Of a DNA stretch of 64,000 nt, positions 17,262 through 26,734 are shown one piece after another. Within the stretch, counting starts at the first letter, position 1. Every line of letters begins with the position of its first letter. The translations under genes were made by a program, and so were the position numbers. This DNA comes from Synechococcus sp. J7-Johnson (GTDB lineage: Bacteria > Cyanobacteriota > Cyanobacteriia > PCC-6307 > Cyanobiaceae). The DNA lies in assembly GCF_024345795.1 (NCBI RefSeq), contig NZ_JAGQBU010000010.1, positions 1 through 64,000 on the forward strand, read 5' to 3'. The notes below the pieces were generated by a model. The model ran no database searches and was not told where the DNA came from. It worked only from the letters and a program-made list of their open reading frames with translations.

Positions 17262-20153
17262 TCAGGGAACTGGGGTGAACGTGGGCAGGCCAGGGAGCCC
17301 CAGCGGACTAGGCACAACGGGTCCGCCTCCGCCTGCCGGCGCACCCACCGGACTCTCCCCGCCGGAGACCAGCTTCTCCAATGCCGTGTTGAGATCCCGC
17401 TCCATCACGAAGCGGCGTCCGTCGGTGACCACCACCCTCACCAGGGTGGGCAGATCGTTGTTCTTCGACTGCAGATAGATCGGCTCCACATAGAGCAGCC
17501 CCTTGCCCACAGGCAGCAGCAGCAGATTGCCGCGCACCAGCTGGGAGCCTGTGCGGTTCCACAGACCAAACTGAAAGCTGATCAGCGGATCCTGCTCGAT
17601 CAGGGCCGAAATCTGCTGCGGGCCCAGCAGCAGCCGCTGCTGCGGGAAGCGCACCAGCACCAGTTCGCCGTAGTGGGGCGGATCGTTGCGCGCCGCCAGC
17701 CATCCCACCAGGTTGGTGCGGCGCAGGGGCGAGAACGGCAGCAGCAGCACGAATTCCGGCCGCTTCTCTCCTGGGAGCTGCAAGGTGGCGTGATAGGGCT
17801 CCACAGGCACGTTGTTGGAGCCGTAGACCTCGAGCGGGATCGACCAGACGTCATCGCCGTTGTAAAAGGTGCGCACATCGGTGACGTGGTACCGAAGTAG
17901 CCGCTCCGACTGGATCGCGAACTGGCTGAGCGGCACGCGGATGTGGCTGAGCAACGCGGCAGGCATCTCCAGCAGCGGGTTGAACAGCTCGGGAAACGCC
18001 CGCTGCCAGGTGCTCAGCACCGGATCGGTGGGATCGTTCACATAGAGCCAGAGGCGCCCGTCGTGGGCGTCAACGACCGCCTTCACCGGGTTGCGGAAGT
18101 AGCGGATCCCCTTGGCATTGGCGTCGCTGTAGGGATAGCTGCGGCTGGTGGTGAATCCGTCGAGCATCCAGTACTGATGCTGAGAGGGCTCGAAGCCAGG
18201 CGAGCCCTCCACCCGCGCCGTCACCAGATAGGGCTCGGCCTCAAAGTGCAGAAACGGCGCCAGGGCCTCCAACCGTTCGTTCACCTGCCTGCGGATCAGC
18301 AGCAGCGAGTCGGGCGTGAACGAACCGCTGAACAGCATCCGCGGTTCGCGCAGATAGACAGCTGCCTTGAACCTTTGCCAGGAGGTGTCGAGCCGGATCC
18401 CGAGCCGCCCCGAGAAATGGGTGTAGACGTTCAGTTCCCCGTCGGGGAAGTCGAACTCCTGCACCTTGGTGGGGGCGATCACGTAAGGAGCCCGCGCCGA
18501 GGCGTAGTAAAGGCGTGGTTGCCCGAGCGGCAATGACTTCTCGGCGGCGGCGTCACTGATTCCCAGCTTGGAAATGCCCTGCACCCGGCCGCTGCTGCCC
18601 AGGTCCTTGACGAAGAACAGCGGCAGGCCGTCAGGGCCGAAAACGTTCACCGGCGAGACGGTGAAGCCGAAGCCGTGGGTGAAGACGAGATGACGGTTCA
18701 GCCAGGTGCGCGAGCCTGCCGGCAGGGCGCCGCTGTCGAGTTCCCGGGCCGCGATCAACACCTGCTGCGACCCGCGGCGGAGAGGATCCCCCAGCAGCGG
18801 GTAGCGGTCCACCGCGGCGGAGGGGAAGGTGTAGTACAGCCGTAACTGCTGCAGCTGCCTGTTGGCGGCCAGCAGAGGCCGACTGTCCCACAGACGGATG
18901 TTGGCCAGGGTTCCCGGCGCCGATTCCAGATCGCCAGGGGTGAGCTTCTGTTCTGGATTGAGAGTGCCCTCCTGGATCGTCCCCAGCCCAAAGGCCTGGC
19001 GCGTGCCGCGGATGCTGCGCTCGATATAGGGCGCCTCCATCACCAGCTCCCGCGGCTGCACCACAAAGCGCTGCACCAGGGGAGCCACCAGGAACTCGGT
19101 GATCGGCACCAGCGCCACCGTGGCCAGCAGGGGAACCAGCGCGACCCTCCGCAGCCAGTGGCGACGCACCGAGGCGAGCAGACCGAGGGCGGTGAGCACC
19201 AGCAGGGCGGCGAGCAGTAGCCGCAACGGCAGGCGCACGTGCAGATCGACGAATCCGGCGCCGGAGGCCACGCCGCTGCCCCGCACCATCAGATCGAAGG
19301 GGGCCAGGGCGGTGCTGAAGGCGGCCAGCAGGCAGAGAACCGCGAGCTGGGGCTTGAGCACTCCCTGCTGGTCACGGCTCAGGCCCACGAAGCGCAGGTC
19401 ACTCAGGCTGGATCCTTCGGTGAAGGTGAGCCAGAGGCAGGCCGCGAACCCCACGATTCCCTGGGCCAGAAGGATGCTCAGCAGCAGATGCAGCGCCGGC
19501 AGGCGCAGCACCGTGAAGCTGATGTCGAACCCCGTGAGCGGATCCCCTTCTCCGAACGGCACCGCCAGCAGGGCCGGCAACCACAGACTCCAGCCCCGCG
19601 CCAGGGCGGTGGCTGATCCGGCCAAGGCGGCCACCAGCACCAGCTGCAGGGTCGGCAGGGGCTTGACCAGCAGCGGCAGCAGCAGTCCGGCTGCCATGGC
19701 GAGCAACAGCGGCAGCGGCAGGTCGGCCAGCACTCGAAAGCCACTGAAGATCTCGCCACTGAAAGGGGCGCTGATCAGTCCCCACGCCTGAACGATCAGG
19801 TAGGTGAGGCCAGCGGCCAGGAACAGCTCCAAGCCCGCCAACACCAGCACCATGGGCAGGGGCTCGAGCCGCAGCAAGGTCAGGCGCGGCATCACCTTGG
19901 TGGCACTGGCGCTGCGCAGACGCCAGCAGCGCTGCAGCTGTTGCAACTGCAGGGGAACCCCCAGCCCCATCACCAGCAGGAACGCCCCGACCTGCAGCCA
20001 CCAGCGGCGCCACAGCACCGATTCGAAGCCGAACTGGGCAAACCAGTCAAGCTCGATGCCCAGTCGGGAGATCAGCACCAGCGCCAGAGGGACGAGCGCC
20101 AGCACAGCCAGGGCTGCAGGCAGCGACAGCAGGCGCGGGAGACGGGAGGGCAC
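17262..20153 (-). CDS. UPF0182 family (COG1615) membrane protein
   Basis: The 963-residue protein has about seven N-terminal membrane segments (for example LPAALAVLALVPLALVLISR, the GAFLLVMGLGVPL region and VVTALGLLASV-like segments) within the first 330 residues or so. A large extracytoplasmic domain follows with the family hallmarks APYIERSIRGTRQAFGL, NIRLWDSRPL, HLVFTHGFGF and LYVEPIYLQS. The function of UPF0182 is unknown, although it is conserved in cyanobacteria and actinobacteria. It is convergent with fbaA and divergent from thrC. Confidence 0.92.
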   Translation of the reverse strand: MPSRLPRLLSLPAALAVLALVPLALVLISRLGIELDWFAQFGFESVLWRRWWLQVGAFLLVMGLGVPLQLQQLQRCWRLRSASATKVMPRLTLLRLEPLPMVLVLAGLELFLAAGLTYLIVQAWGLISAPFSGEIFSGFRVLADLPLPLLLAMAAGLLLPLLVKPLPTLQLVLVAALAGSATALARGWSLWLPALLAVPFGEGDPLTGFDISFTVLRLPALHLLLSILLAQGIVGFAACLWLTFTEGSSLSDLRFVGLSRDQQGVLKPQLAVLCLLAAFSTALAPFDLMVRGSGVASGAGFVDLHVRLPLRLLLAALLVLTALGLLASVRRHWLRRVALVPLLATVALVPITEFLVAPLVQRFVVQPRELVMEAPYIERSIRGTRQAFGLGTIQEGTLNPEQKLTPGDLESAPGTLANIRLWDSRPLLAANRQLQQLRLYYTFPSAAVDRYPLLGDPLRRGSQQVLIAARELDSGALPAGSRTWLNRHLVFTHGFGFTVSPVNVFGPDGLPLFFVKDLGSSGRVQGISKLGISDAAAEKSLPLGQPRLYYASARAPYVIAPTKVQEFDFPDGELNVYTHFSGRLGIRLDTSWQRFKAAVYLREPRMLFSGSFTPDSLLLIRRQVNERLEALAPFLHFEAEPYLVTARVEGSPGFEPSQHQYWMLDGFTTSRSYPYSDANAKGIRYFRNPVKAVVDAHDGRLWLYVNDPTDPVLSTWQRAFPELFNPLLEMPAALLSHIRVPLSQFAIQSERLLRYHVTDVRTFYNGDDVWSIPLEVYGSNNVPVEPYHATLQLPGEKRPEFVLLLPFSPLRRTNLVGWLAARNDPPHYGELVLVRFPQQRLLLGPQQISALIEQDPLISFQFGLWNRTGSQLVRGNLLLLPVGKGLLYVEPIYLQSKNNDLPTLVRVVVTDGRRFVMERDLNTALEKLVSGGESPVGAPAGGGGPVVPSPLGLPGLPTFTPVP

Positions 20154-20214
20154 GGCATGAGGCTAGACAGCGGCAGGCAACCACGCCCGCTCCGTCCTTG
20201 ATCGCAGTGAGCAC

Positions 20215-20250
20215 AAGCCGATCCCAATACCCGACCCCGGAGATCGGCTT
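20215..20250. promoter_or_regulatory. Perfect 9-bp inverted repeat in the UPF0182-thrC divergent region
   Basis: AAGCCGATC at 20215-20223 and its exact complement GATCGGCTT at 20242-20250 are separated by 18 bases, upstream of both divergent genes. Arm length and centre-to-centre distance fit a dimer-binding operator. An RNA hairpin in the thrC leader is the alternative. Confidence 0.45.
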
Positions 20251-20305
20251 TAATGGAACGTTCTGTCCGGCGCTGCTAGCTTTCACCCACAGCTGTTGTC
20301 GGGCC

Positions 20306-21592
20306 TTGACCGCCACCCTCTCCCGCTCCACCTTCACGGGCCTGCGCTGCAAGGAATGCGGCCACCCCTATGAAGCGAGCGCCCGCCACGTCTGTGAAGA
20401 CGTCTGTTTCGGCCCGCTCGAGGTCGTCTACGACTACGACGCCATCCGCAACCGGGTCAGCCGGGCCTCGATCGAAGCCGGCCCCACCTCCATCTGGCGG
20501 TACCGCGAATTCCTGCCGATCGAGGGGGATCCGATCGATGTGGGCACCGGATTCACCCCTCTGCTCAAGGCCAACCGGCTGGCCCGCCGCCTCGGCCTCA
20601 GGAACCTCTACATCAAGAACGACGGCGTCAACATGCCGACGCTCTCCTTCAAGGATCGGGTGGTGTCGGTGGCACTCACCCGGGCCCGCGAACTGGGCTT
20701 CACAACGGTGAGCTGCGCCTCCACCGGCAACCTGGCCAACTCCACAGCCGCCATCGCTGCCCATGCCGGCATGGAGTGCTGCGTCTTCATCCCCAGCGAT
20801 CTGGAGATGGGCAAAGTGCTCGGTACCCTCATCTACAACCCCACCCTGATGGCGGTGAAGGGCAACTACGACCAGGTGAATCGCCTCTGCTCCGAGGTGG
20901 CCAACACCTACGGCTGGGGCTTCGTGAACATCAACCTGCGCCCCTATTACTCCGAGGGGTCCAAGACCCTCGGCTACGAGGTGATCGAGCAACTGGGCTG
21001 GCAACTGCCTGATCACATCGTGGCCCCCCTGGCCTCCGGTTCCCTCTTCACCAAGATCCGCAAAGGCTTCGACGAGTTCATCAAGGTGGGCCTGGTCGAC
21101 GAAAAGCCCGTGCGCTTCAGCGGCGCCCAGGCCGAAGGTTGCAGCCCGATCGCCCAGGCCTTTGCCGAGGGCCGCGACTTCATCACCCCGGTGAAGCCAA
21201 ATACGATCGCCAAGTCGATCGCCATCGGCAACCCGGCCGATGGCCCTTACGCCATCGACCTGGCCAACCGCACCAAGGGCACGATCTCGGCGGTGAGTGA
21301 CCAGGAGATCATCGACGGCATCAAACTGCTGGCCGAAACCGAGGGCGTTTTCACCGAAACCGCCGGAGGTACCACGATCGCGGTGCTCAAGAAGCTGGTG
21401 GAGCAGGGCAAGATCGATCCCGGCGAAACCACAGTGGCCTACATCACCGGCAACGGCCTCAAGACCACCGAAGCCGTGGCCTCCTCAGTGGGCGAACCTC
21501 ACACGATCGAACCCCAGCTCGCCAGCTTCAATGCCGCCTGGGAGCGGGCCCAGTCGCTGCACCGCGCCAGCTGGGAGCCGATCGGCGCCTGA
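20306..21592 (+). CDS. thrC: Threonine synthase
   Basis: ThrC is a PLP enzyme that makes threonine from O-phosphohomoserine. The product (428 residues from TTG 20306) starts with a rubredoxin-like zinc-binding segment ([11 protein letters not shown]...CEDVC). The PLP lysine motif is [12 protein letters not shown], with [13 protein letters not shown] for phosphate binding and [12 protein letters not shown] near the end. The frame is open from 20198, but the extra residues are cysteine-rich and unlike the family, so the TTG is preferred. A ThiS-like carrier gene follows 61 bases later. Confidence 0.94.
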   Translation: MTATLSRSTFTGLRCKECGHPYEASARHVCEDVCFGPLEVVYDYDAIRNRVSRASIEAGPTSIWRYREFLPIEGDPIDVGTGFTPLLKANRLARRLGLRNLYIKNDGVNMPTLSFKDRVVSVALTRARELGFTTVSCASTGNLANSTAAIAAHAGMECCVFIPSDLEMGKVLGTLIYNPTLMAVKGNYDQVNRLCSEVANTYGWGFVNINLRPYYSEGSKTLGYEVIEQLGWQLPDHIVAPLASGSLFTKIRKGFDEFIKVGLVDEKPVRFSGAQAEGCSPIAQAFAEGRDFITPVKPNTIAKSIAIGNPADGPYAIDLANRTKGTISAVSDQEIIDGIKLLAETEGVFTETAGGTTIAVLKKLVEQGKIDPGETTVAYITGNGLKTTEAVASSVGEPHTIEPQLASFNAAWERAQSLHRASWEPIGA

Positions 21593-21653
21593 GCCATCTT
21601 CCAACTCCCATCCACGTCCCGTTCCCTGCGGCTCCGCCGCTCTCCCTTACGCC

Positions 21654-21929
21654 ATGGCGATACAGGTTCTGATCCCCACTCCCCTGCAGAAGTTCACCGC
21701 GGATCAATCCAGCGTCGAGCTCGAGGCCACGAGCGTCGACGGGCTGCTCGAGGCTCTTGAAGGACGCTTCCCCGGCATCCTTGCCAGGCTCACCGACGAG
21801 AGCGGCAAGCTGCGGCGCTTCCTCAACGTCTACGTGAACAGCGAGGACATCCGCTTCCTCGACAACCAGGCCACGGCCCTCGCCGACGGCGATGAGGTGA
21901 GCATCGTGCCCGCCGTGGCCGGCGGCTGA
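21654..21929 (+). CDS. MoaD/ThiS-family sulfur carrier-like protein
   Basis: The 91-residue beta-grasp protein ends in GG (PAVAGG), the residues that become a thiocarboxylate in ThiS, MoaD and CysO. The family signature [36 protein letters not shown] region is clear. Placement directly after thrC recalls the mycobacterial CysO-CysM and Wolinella HcyS systems, in which the carrier donates sulfur to amino acid precursors. No JAMM protease or E1-like activator is visible nearby. The reading frame is open far upstream, but the ATG at 21654 fits the family. Confidence 0.88.
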   Translation: MAIQVLIPTPLQKFTADQSSVELEATSVDGLLEALEGRFPGILARLTDESGKLRRFLNVYVNSEDIRFLDNQATALADGDEVSIVPAVAGG

Positions 21930-22034
21930 TCAGGCTCCGTTCACGACAGCCCCCAAAGCGCAGGTGTGACCGCAAGCACCCAATGGGGTGGGCATCCTCC
22001 ATAGGCTCAGCGCACGTTCCGTGCGGCTGGATCC

Positions 22035-23015
22035 ATGACCCAAGCTCCCGAAGCCCCGGTGGCCCCGCGGCCTGATGAGAGCGCCGCCCTGTCGATGGCT
22101 CCGGCCGGCAAGGCCCTGCTCTTCGACTACCGCCAGGCGGCCAATCCTGTGCGACGGGGCCTCACCGAGCCGATTCCCGAGGGGCGCTGGGGACCGGAGC
22201 TGCACGCCAGCGGCCCCAGCGCCATCCTTCCCCTGGATCTGAGCCGTGAGCTGGAATGCCGTGGTCCGGCCACCAGCCCGGCCCTGAGCGCCAACTTCAT
22301 CCGCATCCTGGCCGGTGAGTCGATCAGCGCCGGGGCCAACGCCACCAGCTTCCTGTTCTACGTCTGGCGCGGCGCCGGCAGGTGCCGGCGGGCGGCGGGC
22401 ACCCTGGGCGGTGCGGTGGATCAGAACTGGAGCCAGGGGGATCTGTTCGTGCTGCCCTGCGGCGAGGCGGCCCAGCTGGAAGCCAGCGAGGAGAGTGTTC
22501 TCTACTGGGTCCATGACGCCCCACTGCTCAGCCACCTGGGGGTGAGCGCCGATCAGCCCCGTTTCGAGGCCACCCACTACCCGGGCGAATGGCTGCGGCG
22601 GGAGCTGGCCGCCCTGGCGGCGGATCCCAGCAGCGCCCGCAGCAACCGGCTCAGCCTGCTGCTGGCCAACAGCGATCTTCCGGCCAGCCGCACGGTGACC
22701 CACACCCTCTGGGCCATGTACGGGCTCGTGCCTGCCGGGGCTGTTCAGGCCCCCCATCGGCACCAGTCAGTGGCCCTGGACCTGGTGATCGCCTGCGCCC
22801 CGGGCTGCGCCACTCTCTCGGGACCCGAGCTCAATCCTGACGGCACGATTCGCAACCCGCTGAGGATGGAGTGGGAGCCTGGCGCGGCCTTCGTGACCCC
22901 GCCCGGCCACTGGCACGGCCATGTGAACGAAAGCGGTGAGGACGCCTTGCTGCTGCCGATCCAGGACGCCGCCCTGCACACCTATCTGCGCAGCCTCGAC
23001 ATCCGCTTCACCTGA
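22035..23015 (+). CDS. Bicupin protein, gentisate 1,2-dioxygenase-like
   Basis: The 326-residue product has two cupin domains. The second carries metal-ligand histidines in APHRHQSVALDLVIAC and FVTPPGHWHGHVNES. The first domain (about residues 75-165, GESISAGANATSFLFYVWRGAG) lacks a full histidine set, as in many gentisate-dioxygenase relatives. Whether it opens aromatic rings is unknown, and no degradation genes lie nearby. It is convergent with the ftsH-like gene. Confidence 0.75.
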   Translation: MTQAPEAPVAPRPDESAALSMAPAGKALLFDYRQAANPVRRGLTEPIPEGRWGPELHASGPSAILPLDLSRELECRGPATSPALSANFIRILAGESISAGANATSFLFYVWRGAGRCRRAAGTLGGAVDQNWSQGDLFVLPCGEAAQLEASEESVLYWVHDAPLLSHLGVSADQPRFEATHYPGEWLRRELAALAADPSSARSNRLSLLLANSDLPASRTVTHTLWAMYGLVPAGAVQAPHRHQSVALDLVIACAPGCATLSGPELNPDGTIRNPLRMEWEPGAAFVTPPGHWHGHVNESGEDALLLPIQDAALHTYLRSLDIRFT

Positions 23016-23044
23016 TCAGCCCTGGCCAGATCTCGGTTTCTGGC

Positions 23045-24973
23045 TCAGGCGTGGCCAGCCACCGGCAGGGCCGCCTGGGAACCAGCCTCAGCAGGAGAAG
23101 CCCCGCTGGCTTCGAAACTGTCAACGATGGCGCGGAAATCGTCGCCTCCGAGAGTTTCCTGCTCGATGAGGCGGTCGACCAACTCATCCATCAGGGCACG
23201 TCTGGGGCGCAGCAGAGCCAACGCCTGGTCCAGGGCCTGCTGGGAGAGCTGACGCACCTGAAGGTCGATCTGACGGCCGGTGGATTCGGCGTAACTGGGG
23301 CGGGTATGGATCAGATCACGGCCCAGGAACACTTCATGGCCATCCCCCTCCAGGGCCACCTGACCGAGGGGAGAGAAGCCGTAGCGGGTCACCATCTCCC
23401 GGCTGATGCGGGTGGCCATCTGCAGATCACCGGAGGCACCCTGGGTGATCTCACTCGGACCGAAGACCACCAGTTCAGCGGCGCGGCCACCCATGACCAC
23501 CACCAGCCGGGCCCGCAGGTAGGCCTTGCTGATCAGTCCTGAATCGAGGATCTCCTCATCCGGCATGGTGCGGGCAAAGCCGCCTACACCACCGGAGCGG
23601 GGCAGCAGGGTCACCTTGTCGAGCTTGTCGGCGTGGGGCACCAGAGTGCTGAGCAGGGCGTGACCGATCTCGTGGTACGCGATCAGGCGCTTCTTGGCGC
23701 TGTCCTGCAGAGGGGCAACCGCCAGGCCCATGGTGATGCGTTCCAGGGCGTCGCTGAGCGCCTGGTCGTCGATGCTGCTGCGCTGGCGGCGGGCGGTGAG
23801 AATGGCGCCCTCATTGAGCAGATTGGCCAGATCGGCCCCGGAGAAGCCGGGTGTGCGCGCCGCCCAGGTGCTCAGCGACACTGAGGGATCGAGGGGGCGG
23901 CTGCGGGCATGAACCGCCAGGATCGCTTCGCGGCCCAGGCGGTCGGGCAGGTCCACCTGGATCTGGCGGTCGAAGCGCCCCGGGCGGGTGAGGGCCGCAT
24001 CGAGCACATCCGGGCGGTTGGTTGCCGCAATCAGGATCACGCCCGAGTTCTGCTCAAAGCCATCCATCTCGGTGAGCAGCTGGTTGAGGGTCTGCTCCCG
24101 CTCGTCATTGCCGCCACCGATGCCGGCGCCGCGCTGACGTCCGACCGCGTCCACCTCATCAATGAAAATGATGCAGGGGGCTTTCTCCTTGGCCCGTTTG
24201 AACAGATCACGCACCCGGCTGGCACCCACCCCCACGAACAGCTCCACGAACTCCGATGCGGCCATCGAGAAGAAGGGAACCCCGGCCTCGCCTGCGATCG
24301 CCTTGGCCAGCAGGGTCTTGCCGGTTCCAGGCGGTCCCACCAGGAGCACCCCCTTGGGGATCTTGGCTCCAAGCGCGGTGAACCGCTCCGGTTGACGCAG
24401 GAAGCTCACCACCTCCTGAAGTTCAGCCTTGGCCTCATTGATACCGGCCACATCTTCGAAGCGGACGCCCACCGAGCCCTCCGGCTGCAGGCGGGGCTGG
24501 CTGCGGCCGAAGCCCATCGCTTTGCTGGCCACCTGGGAGGAGCGTCTCAGCAGCAAGGTGAGTCCACCCAGCAGCAGCACCACCAGCAGAACGTTCACCA
24601 ACAGCCCGGCGGTGGCGTCGTCCTGGCGGTCATCGCGCACCGTGAGCGGAACGCGGCTTTGCTCGGCCGTGCGCAGCAACAGCGAATCGTTGGCGAAGAC
24701 AGGCACCCGGATGCTGCGGCCGTCCTTGAACTGGACCTGCACCTCCCGCTGCCGGGGAGAGAGCTCCAGCTCCTTGATCGTGCCCCCCTTGATCAGGGTG
24801 AGCAGCTCGCTGTAAGACGGAATCGGTTCGGGCTGTCGCACCAGGCGGCCCATCAGACCCCCCTCCCTGGTCGGGGTTGGGGAGGGAGTGGCCTCCGGCT
24901 GGGCCGGTGCCGCGGCCAGGACAGCAGGGGTACCCTCTGGCCAAAGAGGGAGCACCGGACGCGGGCTGCTCAC
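23045..24973 (-). CDS. ftsH: FtsH-family ATP-dependent zinc metalloprotease
   Basis: The AAA module has Walker A GPPGTGKT, Walker [12 protein letters not shown] and the [23 protein letters not shown]. The protease domain has HEIGHAL, with the third zinc ligand in ASGDLQMAT. FtsH proteins degrade membrane and photosystem proteins in thylakoids. The frame extends to 25114 but would run antisense through rpmF. GTG 24973 (642 residues) or 25021 are more plausible. Those starts leave only one clear membrane segment ([19 protein letters not shown]) and no N-terminal one, so anchoring is atypical. Confidence 0.9.
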   Translation of the reverse strand: MSSPRPVLPLWPEGTPAVLAAAPAQPEATPSPTPTREGGLMGRLVRQPEPIPSYSELLTLIKGGTIKELELSPRQREVQVQFKDGRSIRVPVFANDSLLLRTAEQSRVPLTVRDDRQDDATAGLLVNVLLVVLLLGGLTLLLRRSSQVASKAMGFGRSQPRLQPEGSVGVRFEDVAGINEAKAELQEVVSFLRQPERFTALGAKIPKGVLLVGPPGTGKTLLAKAIAGEAGVPFFSMAASEFVELFVGVGASRVRDLFKRAKEKAPCIIFIDEVDAVGRQRGAGIGGGNDEREQTLNQLLTEMDGFEQNSGVILIAATNRPDVLDAALTRPGRFDRQIQVDLPDRLGREAILAVHARSRPLDPSVSLSTWAARTPGFSGADLANLLNEGAILTARRQRSSIDDQALSDALERITMGLAVAPLQDSAKKRLIAYHEIGHALLSTLVPHADKLDKVTLLPRSGGVGGFARTMPDEEILDSGLISKAYLRARLVVVMGGRAAELVVFGPSEITQGASGDLQMATRISREMVTRYGFSPLGQVALEGDGHEVFLGRDLIHTRPSYAESTGRQIDLQVRQLSQQALDQALALLRPRRALMDELVDRLIEQETLGGDDFRAIVDSFEASGASPAEAGSQAALPVAGHA

Positions 24974-25057
24974 AGGGTTCTGCTTCTGGAATGAGCTTAG
25001 CGATTTGACGAAAGGCCTCACGACAACGGAAGATCGTTGTTTGGTTGATCGCGCGGG

Positions 25058-25237
25058 ATGGCTGTTCCCAAGAAGAAAACCTCCAAGGGCAAGCGCAACC
25101 AGCGCCATGCCCACTGGAAGGCGAAGGCAACCGTTGCCGCTCGAAAGGCCATGTCTCTGGGCAAGGCAGTCTTGAGTGGCCGGGCCCAGGGCTTCGTATA
25201 TCCGATCGACGAATCCGCCGAAGACGCCGAGAGCTGA
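25058..25237 (+). CDS. rpmF: Ribosomal protein bL32
   Basis: A 59-residue frame starts [16 protein letters not shown] and continues [23 protein letters not shown], the usual cyanobacterial L32, ending in an acidic DESAEDAES tail. It is a structural protein of the large ribosomal subunit. It is divergent from ftsH, and its start limits how far upstream ftsH can begin. Confidence 0.95.
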   Translation: MAVPKKKTSKGKRNQRHAHWKAKATVAARKAMSLGKAVLSGRAQGFVYPIDESAEDAES

Positions 25238-25256
25238 GCCCTGCTCAGATCACACC

Positions 25257-25311
25257 GATCGGACAAAACCCCGATCGGAGATCACTCTGATCGGACACCG
25301 TAAGGATCACA
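25257..25311. repeat. GATCGGA direct repeats at 16-base spacing after rpmF
   Basis: GATCGGA occurs at 25257, 25273 and 25289, exactly 16 bases apart. A fourth GATC follows at 25305 and GATCGG again at 25322. The first two copies are extended to the palindrome CCGATCGG, so a hairpin ending rpmF transcription is possible. There is no T-run. Confidence 0.55.
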
Positions 25312-25394
25312 GCGGCAGCTCGATCGGCTTCACCAAAGCTGACCTGATTTGCATTCCACCTGGTTCAGGGTCCCTTGGTCCGAGAGCCAGGCCA

Positions 25395-26393
25395 CTACGT
25401 TTGCTCCGCCGGCCCACTCCAGATGCAGCGTCGCTGGCCATCGAGTCTGATCACGGCGTTGGTACCAGAGGATCCAGGCTGTGCTGCCGCCAGGCAGTCC
25501 TGATAGAGCTCAGGGGGCAGAGAAGCCAGGGTGGCTCTCACCATGGAAGCCACTTCTGAAGCCTGGAGTGCCTGGCCGGCTGATCGGCGCTGACATGCTT
25601 CGGCCTGAAGGCGCCAGCGCAACGGCAGGCTCCAGCGGCTGGGCCTGAGCAGCCAGAGCCCATCAAGCTGATCCCAGAGCGGCTGATAGGCCTGCAACTC
25701 CCTTTCCCAGCGGGGCAGCCAGGCCAGTTCAGCAGCACTCAGGGGGCTGCTCCACTCCTTCAAAGGCCTCGCCATCGCCCTGGAGAGAGCGTTTTCCCCC
25801 AGGGCCCGGCAGCCCACCAGCCAGCCCTCCAGCACCAGCACGTCGACGGCCTCGAAGCGTTGCCAGCCGGCCCGATCCCCCTGGCCGGCGCGCAGGCGTT
25901 TGTCAAAACGGGGCAGCTGCAACGGCTCTCCCGAGCGCCAGCGCCGCAGGCACTCCAGCAACAGGGGCAGATCGTGGCTGCCGGGCGGAACGCGGCTCAC
26001 CCCGAAGGGATTGCCCGCCAGCCGCTGCAGCCTCAGCTCAAAGGGGAGGTAGGCGTCATCGATCGAGACCACCGCCAGGCGCAGGCCGAGGCTGGGGGCC
26101 AGCTGCTGCAGCACCCGGCCGATGGTGGTCTTGCCTGCCCCCACCGGCCCGTTCAGCCCGATCAACAGCGGGGGGCACCAGCCCGCCTCCCCGCCTCCAG
26201 ATCTGGAGAGGCAGCAGCTGAGCAGGGGCAGGACGAGGCCCCAGAGCAGGCTGGGATGGGGCGGCCCCTGCCAGGCGCCGAGACGTTGCTGCCACTCCTG
26301 CTCCCAGGCGAGGGGATCACGCACGCCGCAGCCGATCAGCAGCTGGCGGTGAGGCTCCGGCGGAAAGCCCCAGGGCCAGGAGCGGCCGCTCAC
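25395..26393 (-). CDS. glyK: D-glycerate 3-kinase (plant-type GLYK)
   Basis: GLYK phosphorylates glycerate to 3-phosphoglycerate, the last step of photorespiration. The 332-residue product has the P-loop GLNGPVGAGKTTIG, VVSIDDAYLPFELRLQRL, the NPFGVSRVPPGSHDL segment, LPRFDKRLRAGQGDR and VLVLEGWLVGCRAL, all typical of plant-type GLYK in cyanobacteria. The gene overlaps ycf20 by four bases on the same strand, downstream of cbbY. Confidence 0.92.
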   Translation of the reverse strand: MSGRSWPWGFPPEPHRQLLIGCGVRDPLAWEQEWQQRLGAWQGPPHPSLLWGLVLPLLSCCLSRSGGGEAGWCPPLLIGLNGPVGAGKTTIGRVLQQLAPSLGLRLAVVSIDDAYLPFELRLQRLAGNPFGVSRVPPGSHDLPLLLECLRRWRSGEPLQLPRFDKRLRAGQGDRAGWQRFEAVDVLVLEGWLVGCRALGENALSRAMARPLKEWSSPLSAAELAWLPRWERELQAYQPLWDQLDGLWLLRPSRWSLPLRWRLQAEACQRRSAGQALQASEVASMVRATLASLPPELYQDCLAAAQPGSSGTNAVIRLDGQRRCIWSGPAEQT

Positions 26394-26734
26394 GAGCCGA
26401 GCTTGAACCCTTCCAGCACCACGGCATAGACCACACCGATGCGCAGGTTGTCGCAGAGCACCCAGCCCAGGGAGGGTTCACCGCGCACCAAGTGGCTGCG
26501 CAGGCGAGCCACCAGTTCAACCAGCACCACCAGCAGCAGCACTGCCAGGGGGCGTGGTCCGAACTGGTAGAGCACAAAGGAGGTGACGTTGTTGCCGGCA
26601 AACAAGCCGAGCAGGAGGGCGAGCAGCGCCAGGCTGCGGTGGCGCCAGTTACCACGCCATCCGGAAAGGGCCGTGCGGCCGCTGCTCTCCAGGGCCTGCT
26701 GCAGGCGGGTGGATTGCACGGGCAACGGGCTCAT
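26390..26734 (-). CDS. ycf20: Ycf20-like (DUF565) membrane protein
   Basis: The 114-residue product has two or three membrane segments (LALLALLLGLFAGNNV, PLAVLLLVVLVELVARL) and ends with VVYAVVLEGFKLGS, the hallmark end of Ycf20. Plant and algal relatives affect non-photochemical quenching, and the bacterial role is not established. The start ATG overlaps the cbbY stop (ATGA) and the stop overlaps the glyK start, so the three genes form one operon. Confidence 0.85.
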   Translation of the reverse strand: MSPLPVQSTRLQQALESSGRTALSGWRGNWRHRSLALLALLLGLFAGNNVTSFVLYQFGPRPLAVLLLVVLVELVARLRSHLVRGEPSLGWVLCDNLRIGVVYAVVLEGFKLGS

